Shown here piece after piece: positions 39,136-50,824 of a stretch of 64,000 nucleotides of DNA. Where the stretch lies: assembly GCA_013398175.1 (NCBI GenBank), contig VZRZ01007306.1, forward strand, positions 249,234 to 313,233. The letters run 5' to 3'. The first letter of the stretch is position 1. Each line of letters opens with the position of its first letter. The notes under the pieces are model-generated. The model was not told the origin of the DNA, did not search any database, and saw nothing but the letters and a program-made list of their open reading frames with translations. The position numbers and the translations under genes were made by a program. The DNA comes from Climacteris rufus. Taxonomy: Eukaryota; Chordata; Aves; Passeriformes; Climacteridae.

Positions 39136-40799
39136 CCAAGAGAAATGCACTTACTATTAAAGACCACACCAAGCCATGAAATACCTCAGTATTATACTTT
39201 CTCATGTAACAGATCCCCTTTCTTTTTGCTATAACAAATGAGAAAAACTCAGAAGAACGGTAACAACACATTTGAGTACAAACACTCAAAGGAAAGAAGG
39301 ATGCAAATAATTACTCGAATCACCACAGCAAACCACATTCCTTCAGAGCCTTCAATACTCTTAGTTAGGGGGAATAGAGCCAATGAAGGTTAAGAGTACT
39401 GAATTGTGCATGCAGAATAATTTTCGATGGGCTCAAGGCACCAAGTTGGAATCAGGTTTCAAGCCTGAAGACACTGTGATGTGGGAACATGGATCAAATG
39501 ATTATGAAGCCTGTGTAATAAAAAAAATGGAGCTAGGTAATACCATAACTTTTTGTTGCAGTTGAATTCCCTTCCAGGTCCAAAGATTTTGTTTCAAGTC
39601 TTGAAATCTCACTCACCTTGGTGAACACTTGAAAAGAGTTTTCATACTAGCAAGCTCTCCTCAAATGTTACTAATTTATTTGATCACGCCATATTTGGAA
39701 AAAAATCGCAGGGGAGACAGACATTCCTTATAGATCCATATACTGGAATATTATATATATTCATACATTGAAATGTTATGCTTCCTTGTGGACAAGCAGA
39801 AAGTTCAGTGAATGGGTGAATTGTATTCCTTCCTCTTTAATTCTATTGGGAGAATTATGCAAGACTCTCTCTCCAAAGTATATAGGACAAGAAAATATGC
39901 CAATTACAGGCTTAAAGAAAGTGGCAGGAATGTTTTTTACTCTATGCTGCATGAGAGCTGTAGTGCAGAAAAGTTATTTACCCTGTCCTTCAGACATTCC
40001 AGTATTTCCAGATCTACCAGGGCAGGAAACAGCAGTCTTATTCCAGAGATCTTTTTCTCCCCATTTGCACCAACCTGTGCTATGGCCAAGCACAGAAAAT
40101 ACAGCAACTTGAACATTAATTTACAAACTAGAAACTGATTTGAACTGGATTTTTTCCATGTTTTGCAGTTTTCTATGTTTAAATTCTCTTTGTAAAATCA
40201 CATTCCTATTAACATATTTCCTGGACATTCTTAATTTTTCAGAAGGGTGCTTGGAATAAAAAATATTATTCAAACATTTTCTCAGGGTTTTTTTTGTGGC
40301 TTAAAGATCCAAACCACCCTAAAGCATTTTGACAGAAAGAGGTCAAAGTTAAAAAAACCTCCAAACCTGAATTTTCCAAATGCTTTATCTTAGCTCAAAA
40401 AATATATCCCTTATGATCCCTTGTGATGTAGTCTGAGCTTGGATTTCCACTACTGTTAACCCTACATGACATATCAGAGGCAGATTCCTTTTGATAAAAA
40501 GTGCAAAAATTATTCAGCAAATACAGAAGTCCCCTGGAATCAGTCTTGAACTGCTGTTGAGACTGGCAAATCAAAGCTTGAAAGACTGCATAAACAGAAG
40601 AACCTGTCAAATTTGCCCATGTCTTGAATCCAGCATAAATGCAAGTGATCCATCAGCTGCAGGACAGATCATGTCCCAGAGAGGGAGTCCTGCTTATTCC
40701 TTCACACAGCTCCCTCTATCAGGACTTAGAACCTGATTTACAGTAATGGAGCTTAAGGAGTTCGCAAGCATTGAAAAAAAATCCTGCTTGCTTTAACAA

Positions 40800-41220
40800 C
40801 GCAAATTCTGCCACCTACTGACGACGAGAATGAACCTGCAGTTTATGAACAGGCTGAGGAAGGCCTGGCTCACGCAGCTGCTGATGGGTGGGCACTGCCG
40901 CAAGACCCCGCTGGTACCCGAGGTTCACCCAGGCACTCTGTCTGCATGGTCAGAGCGTGAAAGAGGATGAGTGTGTGCAGCATAGCAGTGCATGAGAAGG
41001 ATGACCAAGCCAGTGTGTATAAGCCCATTCATCAGCACACGCTGGAACTGCTGCTGCCTCTGGATCTTGTCTTCAGGGAGTTCAGTGAGTAGATTCAGCT
41101 ATTGGCTGCACAGAAGCACAATACGGGAAGGGGGAAGGCAGCAGACACTGATGTTCTTTCACAGTCCTTTGGCTTACTGGGCAGCAATCAGCACCCTCCA
41201 TCTTTAAACTGTCTCAGCCA
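40800..41220 (+). other. Unexplained GC-richer patch in AT-rich DNA
   Basis: Composition rises for about 300-400 bases, with several CpG and CTGCTG-type words. Short + strand frames exist, for example one beginning at 40853 (MNLQFMNRLRKAWLTQLLMG) and one near 40967 (MSVCSIAVHEKDD..., ending EFSE*). I recognise neither protein. It could be a relic exon or pseudogene, a non-coding RNA exon, or an old repeat. It matches no CR1 or LTR type in the window. Confidence 0.35.
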
Positions 41221-44200
41221 GAGAGTGATTCAATGCAACTTCCTAAAATGTCAGATGGCTCTGAACTGAGCCATACACAAAAACGACATCATCTGCATCC
41301 AGTGAAAATGTATATGCTCTTCTCTGCCCAAGATCTTCTCACCTTATTTTCATTGTCCGGTGTCTTTTGCATAGGTCCTAGGAGGAGACAGTGCATTTAG
41401 TGTAAATGTTGCTGTGCCTGCTGTTATGAAGTGAAACAGCAAATTGTTTGGTGTTCAGAAATGTGATTTCAGACCAAATCATATGGGTTAAAAAAAATTA
41501 GCTTCTACATATCTGCCCTAGAAGCATTCCTAAGCTAGACAGGTATAAACTCATTGTTACCTGCTGCATTTCCCGGTGCTTACCTACAGCAAAATTGCTC
41601 TTGAAGGTTTTGTAAAGGGGATTCAAATGTATAGAAAACTACAGTTGAAATAACAAAGAGGCAAAAAGCTAAGCTACTTAAAGGATGAATTACTAATTAA
41701 TAAAGTCTGCAATTAATCATTAAAACCTTGTAAAGGGCAGAGCTGCAATAGAATCCAGGCCTGCCATCTTCGTCTTTCTTGTTCTAACAGTTTGAAAACC
41801 CTTTGTCCCTGACACAGACAGTCAACTTGACATTCACTGTACATCAGCACCACAGTTAAAGCATTTGCAGTCCCTCACATGTTGTAAGAGTCACTAGGCT
41901 ACAACTCAGGACTGCATACAGCCTTCCTATACCAGGGCAGTGAGGTACACCAGAACAGAAAGACACACACATGGTAACAACAGAAAGCACCTATAACCCT
42001 AATCAAATAGTGCTAATGATTGATATTTCATGCCCACCTATAAACTCAGAGGGAGGAACAACTGCTGCAAAAGATATTCAGTGAGACAGAGGAAAAGAAA
42101 ACACAAGAATAGCAGGAGCTCTCTAATTATGGTGAGGGTAGCTCATCAGCCTCTCCTTTACAAATGTGTTACACACACTATTTGACACCTGCTTAATGAC
42201 TTCCATGATGACCTACAGAACAAATCCTCCTCACAACAGAATGGCTCTGCTTTATAAACCAAACTTGGTTCCTCCTGCAAGCTCAGTAGCTGAGATGGAG
42301 ATTATTTATTTCTCCAAGAAATTTCACAGGAAAATACAGTATGACGAATCCACTACCATGGAAGACTTGTTCTAAAGAAGAATGAAATGCAGTCAGCTTT
42401 CCTAATTCTTTTCTAAGTTAGCCTATCCATCTGATAAAGGTAGATCCACTCACTAGACAGGTGGAAGAAGTTCTGTCTTCCCTGTACCCTGCCACTAGTG
42501 CCAAGCAGCAGAATATGTCCTTTGGAGATACTGTGGGATTGGTGTCTGTCATCAAAGAACAGCTTTACAATAGTATGACATTTAATTTAGGAAAGCCTCT
42601 GAGGATGACCTGTTTGGCAAATTTGATGGGATAATACCTGAAAAAGAGGGCAGGTCTCTCAATCATAACTGAAGTTCTTTGAGACTACTCCTTTACACTC
42701 GTTTTTATTGCAATTGAGTTCTGTTGTTGTTTTAATAAATATTTTGACTAAGCAGTTTCTCAGTGATAAACACAAGTTCTTTGAAACTGAAACTTCTTGG
42801 CAATGCAAAAATCTTTCCCTAAATCTGTCAGAAATTAATTTTGATATCTGAAGTACAATGTCTGATCTGTACCAGAGTCTGTCATTGGTCATTGACCCAA
42901 ACAGAGCCAATTGTTCAAGGAGTGAGGCATTCATTTGAAAAACAAGTAAACAGTATTTGCACTACTTCCAACAGCATTTGCATTATCTCAGTAATTTGAT
43001 GATTAACTAAAAAAGCAGGGGGGTTATCTTTTTAAAAGAAAAAATATGGAATAATTGTTTTTTCTCTGCAGAACAAACAGCTACTGAAATCTGTCTTTGT
43101 GGCATGGCAGTGTTTACAACTGTTGAGGAGGGTTTTTTTATGCAAAGTCCAAAGTCTAACATAAGTTGTCTGAGAACTTGTGTTTTCTCTATCTACTCAA
43201 AAATCTTCCTGCCTTTCAATGTTTTAATTCATTTGCTGTTCCTGTTTTGCAAACACAGGCTTGTCATGCCCTCCAGCTGTCTCAAACACACAGCATATTA
43301 AGAAGCAGTGAAGGAGGTGAGCATGTAGCAAGAAGCCTTATTATGGCTCCTGAGAGCGAGGACCTCACCAACAAGAAGCTGAGATGCAGAGTGGCAAGTC
43401 TTAGTCAGGATAAGGGACAGAGATAGTGATCAAGTTGGACAGAGCAGCTCCCAAGGGAGAGGAGGGGCAGGCCCTCACCTCTGGCCTTCTCTATGATAGT
43501 TCTTACTAGGTAAAGAGCTGACCTTGGGCTCAGACAGCTAAACTTAACTCAGCCAACTAAACTTCTGGAATGTGGATGCATGCTGGACCCTACCTACTGA
43601 AGATCTGAAGCAAGAAGGGAGAGGTTTCCTCATGTATCTCTAAAACAAGAGGGTATCTGGTAATGAGCTATCGCAAACAGCCACGTCAGTAATTTGGTGG
43701 ATATATGACATCTCTCTAAAATGTACAATGTTAACACAGCACTGTTAAAAACCACTTTTCCATATTTACATTTTTTCCATCTTTCAGCTTGAAAACTGTC
43801 TCACAAAATCCTTGGAATTTCAAAGTGACACACTTCTCACTCTTCTGCAATCCCTCCTACCAGCAATAGCTACAAAAGCATCCATACCATACACTGCATC
43901 CTGCCCCAGGATTTTTCCAGTGTGCCATGAAAATTGATAAAGTTGCACTCTTGTACCCAGGGTCTGTCAGAGGCTCTATGGTTTATGCCTAGGTAGCTGC
44001 CTTGGTCAGGTTTCTGGAACCTAGTCAGTGAGGTAACAGGGACAGTGGCAGGACAAATAACAAAAATCCCTTCAGTCAGTTATTATTAGCACTCTTCCGA
44101 CATTCCTCCATCTCCTGAGCCTGTTGCCTGAGTCTCTTCACTGCAATGACTCAATTCTGCGTCATTAATCACATGCTCATTAGTCCTGCAGCCAAAGTGA

Positions 44201-47200
44201 AACACTTCTGCTTGTCTGCCACAACTGTGAAGATACCACAGCAAAAGAGCTATTTCTCAGTGTCACCTGCTTGAGAGTGATGTATCTTCAAGTGAAACAA
44301 CAACATGTTTGGCTTGTCAGACTATTATCTACAGGCAGACTGTTTCTGCTTTTGTTTTGGAAGTATACTCCCACTTAGGAACTTAAACCAATGGTCAAAA
44401 GAAGCATTAATAACAAAACACTCATGCAGATGACTAGAGGCTGGAGTTAGAATGGTGTCAGGTAGAAGCTAAGAGCAAAAAGGACATTCTGGAATACCTT
44501 TGAATTAATATTTCTGGGAAAGGCAGAGAAATAGAATTCCTGCACACAAATCATACACATTACAAAACAATTTACTTGGCGGAGGTTATTCCAGTATTTA
44601 GGGGAATATTTTGTCAAAAAAAAATAAGGGGGGTAGCCAGAATGAATCAAAACAAACCTAAAAAAAATTGATTGATCATGTTCTTGTAAATTACTTTTGA
44701 CTTTGAATGAACAGTCAGAAGCAACTGTAGCTCTGTAAATTCTCCAGGTGAGCCATAGCCTCTAAATCATCAAAGACTGTTAATCAAAAATAAAGTGCTG
44801 ACAAGAAAAAATGCTTGAAGAAGTTAGTAGAACTTGCTCTTCTCAAGCGTACTGTTAGCCAATGTTTTTGCTTTGGTGTTTATACTACAGTGATTATTAC
44901 AGATGGGCAAGGACTTTCCCCCCGCCCCCATCCTTTTGTGGCCTTAGACCCCAGAGCTAGTAGTATGAGGCTGTGTCAGCCAACGCAAGCCTGATTCAAA
45001 GCACACAGGCAGCCTGACATCTGGTACTGCTGAAGAGATGAAACCTGCATCCACTGGAGAACACACATTGTTCACAGTACCATCCAGAGCCCCAGGACTA
45101 ACAAGGATGGAAACCCTCCAACTAGGCCAACAAGGTCACATAAGCTCTACCACTTGCAATTATGTTCTTAAATAAGCAACGTGCTTTTTTTTTTTTCTCC
45201 AAAAGAAACTCAAGATTAACAGGAGCTCATGGATGCACAGAACTTCTGAAAATCCCCATATTTTCTGTGAGCCAGAGAAAATTAATATAACACCAGATTT
45301 TCAAAAATTCTTTTGATCACTTACAGGCTTTCACTAAGCAAAATACTTGTTATGAAATGAAAGTTAAGCATGTCTACATATGGAGGAAACATGCAAGCTG
45401 AGATTGTCAATTTCAATAGATCTTGATGCCTGTTTATACATATATATGTACTTACTTTTGTTATTGGAGTGGAGGCCATTGTATTAAAAGAAATTGCTTT
45501 TTGAATTTTTAATACCCTAATTTTAAAGGTAAATATGAGTGACTCAAAGAACAACCAAGCATTGAGGCTGGGACCTCTACAACACACCCCAGAAGGAAAA
45601 AGTCCAGTGAAATTCAGCATGAAAGCCCTCATATCTTCTTTTGTTAGCTGTTGCTGCCAGATGTACTGGCTGTATGTAAAGTGTCAACTGCAGTATGGAG
45701 CTCAATTATGCTGACCCCTGTGACAGTCCCATATCGCTATCTACTTTTCTGGTTTAACTCAACCAGCAAGTTTTCAAAAGAGTACTTTTAAGCACTAACA
45801 CACAGGATATGCATCAATATTTTGAGCTCCATCAGTGTTTATTCCCCTACACTGACTATATGAATGAGTATTTGTGTCCATGGTAAAGCACTCCTTGGTC
45901 TTAATCCTGAAACTGAGTAGAATGCCAGTTCTGAGTCCACTGCAACCAACAGTACAGACCTGTGCCAATCTATTAACTGGCAATTACTATATCTAAGCTA
46001 TAAAAATTTATATATCTAAGCTATAAAATTTAGGCTCTGGAGAGGGATGTCTCTACTCCTCTCATAGACAAAATACTATACAGAAAGCCAGAGAAATACA
46101 ACACATTGAATATATGTCTCCTTTCTTCTCTTACCCTGAGAAAGAGCTGAATCTTCCTTGATGAGTGATTCCTTGCATAACATTAAAGAATGTAGAATGG
46201 AAGAGTACCTCCCTCCATAGCCCCTCTTCCCATCTTCCCAAAGAAAAAAAATCGCAGGTCCCCTTAGCATAGGGTTTTTTAAGCAATTACTTTTCTCCAA
46301 GAGATTTAAAGCAGCAGCCTTACAAGAAACTTGTTAGCAGGCAGTCCTCCATCTGCAGTCTGACATCCTCAGTACGGAAGCCATAATTCTCCTGGAGTGA
46401 AATGACAGGAGACTGCAATAGCTAATAATGTATTGTGATGGTACAGTCTCTAGAGAAAGGATTGTATTTGGCTTTGCATGTCTCCACTGGGCAACACAAA
46501 ACTTTCTCAAAAGACCGAAATAAATTCTATTGTTTTGGTTGCTACCATGCTATCAGTTGCGTACCCCATCCCCACCTCCACACACACACAACAGCACAAC
46601 CTGAGGTATTTTAAAGAATATTTTCTAAAAAGTGGATTTCTCAGGGACTTGGATACCGGATATGGAACATTTCAGCTGCAAATTGCTAGCATGATTCTGG
46701 CTTAGGCTAGTAATGATGTAAATGTGTGACAGGTGTTTTGCTTGCATGAGATGGTCTATTCATACAGTTCTTCATGCATAGGATAGTTGAATGAAGTCCA
46801 AGAGGTATATAATAGTGCAACCCCCCAACACTTTAATATTCAAAGAATATGGATTTTATTTTCATTATGGCACGAATGTACTAACACAGGTACAAAGCAG
46901 GACCTAAACTAAATGTTTAGAAAGCCATTTTCATAACACACAAAACGTTAATCTAATGAGTCCTGAATATTTTTCACAGCCTCCTACAGACAGGACATCC
47001 ATTGTACACTTCTATCCTCTCACCAGAAAGTTATATCTGTAATAGTACAATGGACCAAAATTTTGATTCAGGACTGGGGAAAGAAAATTTCACCTTCCTG
47101 ATTCAATCAAAAAGCTCTCTGCTCTTTCTCTTTTCTTAGGTCTGTTTTTAAATTGAAACAGACCTAATATGACTTATTTATGGGGTTTCAGTACAAAGTA

Positions 47201-48338
47201 GAATCACAATAGATTTTCTGACTTTCTCAGAGAGTTTACTGAATTGACCTATTCTTCTGTGGTCAGACAGACAGCAAGAAGAAAATCGTAGCATTAATTA
47301 GTGAGAGCTCAGACTTACTGAGCACTGTGCATCTTTTCTTAGTCAGCAATGAAAAAGTCTGCAAGAATACTACATTCTAATTGAAAAGTAGGATGCTTGT
47401 ACCTTGATTGACTAAAATTCACAGCTGACAGGATTTTCAGTATACAAGTTGGAGACTGTAACATACAGCTTCAGTTCTCTGTTTTGTGACTAGTGTCCTG
47501 CGTGATTTGACACAAGCATCTGTGTTGTATTTCCACAGCACTTAAAAATGTGCAATGGCGTGGTTTAACTTTTCAGAAAGATGATCAGTTTCACATGAAT
47601 TCTGCAATACATGGGACCACAGGAGTCTGGATAGATCAGTGGGCTTTATACCCATATTGCTCTTAGAAACAGGCTGATGTGTTTGCTTCAATATCACATA
47701 ATTATGTACTTCCATCAGGATTCTATTGAAATCAGAAGATCTATCCTAATCCTATATTGATACCTGTGTATGAAAACAAAGGCTGTTCACTGGGCACATT
47801 ACGGAGGGAATATGTGTGGTTCTGTATTAAAATAAATTTTAAAAACCCTAAAACCAAAACAACCAAAAAAGCCAAAGCCAAATAAAAACAACTTCAGGGA
47901 TATTGAGGCAAAGTACACAGGATGACATTTTTAGACATTCAGAGTGGTTACCAAGCACACATAGATGCAGATTTATTGGTAAGTAGAAGTCAGCAGAATG
48001 GTAATAAGCAGAGTTTTTCAATTAGAAGAAGGAGGCAACATCTTGCTGGTGCAATATTCAAATTTTAGTCTGCACAATGCATCTCTTCTGATTTCATTAA
48101 TGGCAAGGCCAAGTTTGGACTACCTCTCGGTTGAGCACTATTCCTGTGTCAGTCACAAAAAAAGCATTCCTTCTAGACAGTGTTCCTGCAAAACAGTTCT
48201 TTGATGGCCACACCTTTGAATACCACAAAAATATTTGTACAGAATGAGGTGGAACAACAAAAATAATGGCAATGTTCATGTAAATGGTAAAAAAGTATTT
48301 TAATCAGGTATCAGGAAATGTGAAAATTGTAATGTTAC
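41221..48338. other. Intergenic, no gene seen
   Basis: The 21-bp duplication at 45987, a T13 run near 45187 and a short (CA)n near 46579 are the only repeats noted. The 44.09-44.25 kb segment is a weak candidate for a conserved element. Confidence 0.6.
45987..46032 (+). repeat. 21-bp tandem duplication
   Basis: TATATCTAAGCTATAAAA is repeated about 23 bases apart with one length difference in the following A/T run. Confidence 0.8.
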
Positions 48339-48487
48339 TGATGAGTCACCGACCGGGGAGGTATTTAAAAGATATGTAGATGTGGAACTTAAGGACATGG
48401 TTTAATGGTGGAGTTGGCAGTGCTGCGTTATGGTTGGATACAATGATCTTAAAGGTCTTTTCCAACCTAAATTATTCTATGATTCTA
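48339..48487 (+). mobile_element. CR1 3'-end fragment
   Basis: This 149-bp piece reads TGATGAGTCACC...GAGGTATTTAAAAG, then TGATCTTAAAGGTC, and ends TTATTCTATGATTCT, the CR1 3' terminus. It is strongly 5'-truncated and in the same orientation as the copy at 48778, which lacks precisely this end. Their order (3' end first) argues for separate insertions or a local rearrangement. Confidence 0.85.
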
Positions 48488-48777
48488 CTTGCCATTAAAA
48501 TGAGAAGAGCTAAAAAAAACCATTGTGATTCACAACTCACCCCCATGTCAGTTTCTGGGGCTTTTTGGGAAGCCTAACAAAACTCCTTCTCTAGTCACAA
48601 AGTCCTTTTTGCCTCATTCTGCCTGTCAAAGTATCATTTTATACTGAAGTCATTATGATGCTATTTCTAATCATGAATATTCTACTATATTGATAGAATA
48701 GTAGATAACTCTGCTACTGAGTTAAGATTCTGCAAAAAAAATATTTTAACATAGAGCCTTGCTTCATATGTTTAGGC

Positions 48778-50103
48778 CATGTTCAAACACAACTACTGGG
48801 CCAGCAAAAATACTTTAAAAGGGACTGAGTTTAGCCAGTGTGAGACTCACCTACAAGAAGCAAGGATGGAGGATCTGGGAAACTACAGGCCTGTCAGCAT
48901 AAAGCCAGGGAAGCCAGGGAAGGTTATGGAACAGATTGTCTTGAGTGTGATCACATGGTTTGTGCAGGACAATCAGGGGATCAGGCCCAGCCAGCATGGG
49001 GTTAGGAAAGGCAGGTCCTGATTGACCAACCTGATTCCTTCTATGACAAAGTGATTTGCTCAGTGCATGAGGGAAAGGCTGTTGGTTTTGTCTACCTGAA
49101 CCTGAGCAAAGCCTTTGACTCTGTCTCCCAGTATTCTCCTAGGGACCTTGACTGCTCACAGCTTGGATGTGTGCACTGTTCACTGGGTAAAAAACTGTCT
49201 GGATGGCTGAGCCCAAAGTGTGGTCGTGAATGGCACCACATCCACTTGGCAACTGGTTACTAGTTGTATTCCCCAGAGCTGAGTATTGGGGCCTGTGTAA
49301 TATATTTATTAATGACCTGGACAAGGGGATTGAGTGCCCCATTAGTCAGTGTGCAGATGACACCAAGTTGAGGGGTAATGTTGACATGCTGAGGGTAAGA
49401 AGGTTCTGTAGAAGGATCTGGACAGGCTGGATTGATGGGCCAAGGCCAGTGATAAGAGGTTCAATAAGGCCAAGGTCCTGCCCTTGGGCCACAATAACCC
49501 CAGGCAATGTTACAGGCTGGGGGAGGAATGGCTGGGAAGCTGGTTGGTGGAAAAGTGCCCAGGGATGCTGAACATGAAGAGCACCTGAACATGATCCAGC
49601 AGCGTGCCCACGTGGCCAAGAAGGCCAATGGCATCCTGGCCTTTATCAGCAATAGTGTGGCCAGAAGGACCAGGGATTGTCTGCCTGTACTTGGCACTGG
49701 TGAGGCCACACCTTGACTGCTGTGTCCCTGGGCCCCTCACTACAAAAAGGACATTGAGGTGCTGGAGTATGTCCAGAGAAGGGCAACGGAGCTAGTGAAG
49801 GGTCTAGAGCCCAACTCTTATAAGGAGTGGCTAAAGGGAGCTGACAGTGCTTAGTCTGGAGAAAAGGAGGTTCAGGGATGACCTTATCACTCTCTACAAT
49901 TCCCTGAAAGGAAGGTGTACCCAGGTGGGGGTCAACCTCTTGTCCCAGGTAACAAGAAGGCAGCCAGCCTCAGGCTGTGCCGTGGGAGGTCTATATTGGA
50001 TATTCCAACACATTTCTCCACCAAAAAAGTCGTTAAGCATTGGAACAGGCTGCCCAGAAAAGCGGTTGAGTCACCATCCCTGGAAGTGTTAAAAGAAGTG
50101 TAA
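48778..50103 (+). mobile_element. CR1 LINE fragment, sense, missing its 3' end, next to the SLC44A1 promoter
   Basis: RT remnants run in the + direction. DLGNYRPVS is near 48875 and VYLNLSKAFDSVS near 49095, where family copies have Asp in place of the first Asn of the palm motif. INDLDKGIE and CADDTKL follow near 49310-49370, then the C-terminal region around 49590-49800 (HVAKKANGILAFI) and 49850-50100 (RFRDDLITLYN, then HWNRLPRKAVESPSLEVLKEV). Several frameshifts break it. The element stops at about 50103 before the usual terminal 100 or so bases and the octamer tail. The 5' edge is uncertain by about 60 bases. Confidence 0.88.
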
Positions 50104-50641
50104 AAGCGGTGCTTGATTCTACCACAAATTCGTGGCTGCAGACGCGCGTGTAGTACGGGTCCAACAAGCGGCTCTTCCTCTCAGCGGGCGGGCTTTCAGA
50201 CACTTGGGAAGCCACGCTGACCAGAGCTCGGGTCCCAGCTGTCCCCGCACCGGAGCGCATCCTAACCGGGGAGGAGAGCGACGAGCGAGACACGAGCCTC
50301 CAGCGCGATTTCTCCCACACAGACGGCAACTTCACCACCCTGCCCACACCGGAAGCTGCGGCGGCGCGCGAGGCCAGGGGGGCGGGGCCGCGGGCCGGGC
50401 AGGTACCCCCTGCGCCGCAGTGCCTTGGCCACGCCCCCAGCCCTGCCCACCAGGGCCCCGCCCTCACCGCGGCACCGCCCCTTCCCGGAGCGGCCGCGCT
50501 GGCGGAGGAGGATGAGGGGGCGCCGCGGCGGAGCTGCTGGTGCAGTCGTTCTCGTCTGACCGGGCCCCGCGGTCCGCGCCGCTTCGCCGGCGGCGCTTCN
50601 CGCCGCGCCGCCGCCCGGGGCGGGGGAGTCGCGGCGAGTGG

Positions 50642-50709
50642 ATGCCTAGAGGGCACCCCCGGGCCAGAGTCCCGCGGACGTCATGGGCTGCTGCAGCTCC
50701 GCCGCGCAG
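50642..50709 (+). other. Upstream ORF overlapping the SLC44A1 start codon
   Basis: An ATG at 50642, 41 bases before the main ATG and in another frame, opens a frame (MPRGHPRARV...) that reads through the SLC44A1 start and across the exon 1 donor, so its stop lies in exon 2. Its context is weak (T at -3, C at +4), so leaky scanning is expected. A second, closed 15-codon upstream ORF spans 50512-50559 and counts only if transcription starts upstream of it. Both depend on the unknown start site. Confidence 0.45.
50683..50709 (+). CDS. SLC44A1: First coding exon of SLC44A1 (choline transporter-like protein 1), partial gene
   Basis: The exon encodes MGCCSSAAQ and stops at a consensus donor, CAG|GTGAGT, in phase 0. 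It lies in a CpG island, with G at -3 and G at +4 of the ATG (acceptable Kozak context). Known family: SLC44A1/CTL1 is a multi-pass choline transporter of the plasma membrane and mitochondria. As I recall, its mammalian N-terminus reads MGCCSSASSAAQ and is followed by a serine/lysine-rich stretch before the first membrane segment. The match is the same except that three residues are missing here. Gly2 followed by two Cys resembles an N-myristoylation/palmitoylation signal, but that is not tested. No exon 2 sequence (a KREWKPLE-like stretch) was found downstream, so the transmembrane part lies beyond the window. Nine residues is little evidence; promoter, donor and phase support it. Alternative: another MGCC-type acylated protein. 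Confidence 0.72.
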
Positions 50710-50824
50710 GTGAGTGGCCGTGCCCCCCTCCCCTCCTCCGATCCCGCCACTCCCCGCCGCCGGGCCCTGTGGCATCCGCCCGCGGGCCGCTGCGCGTCCC
50801 GCGATTGTGCCCCCCCTCGGCCCC

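Noticed and set aside
50033..50656. 207-codon open frame on the minus strand across the CpG island
   Set aside because: It runs through the CR1 edge, GC boxes and an N. Composition explains the lack of stops, no domain is visible, and the SLC44A1 promoter reads the other way.
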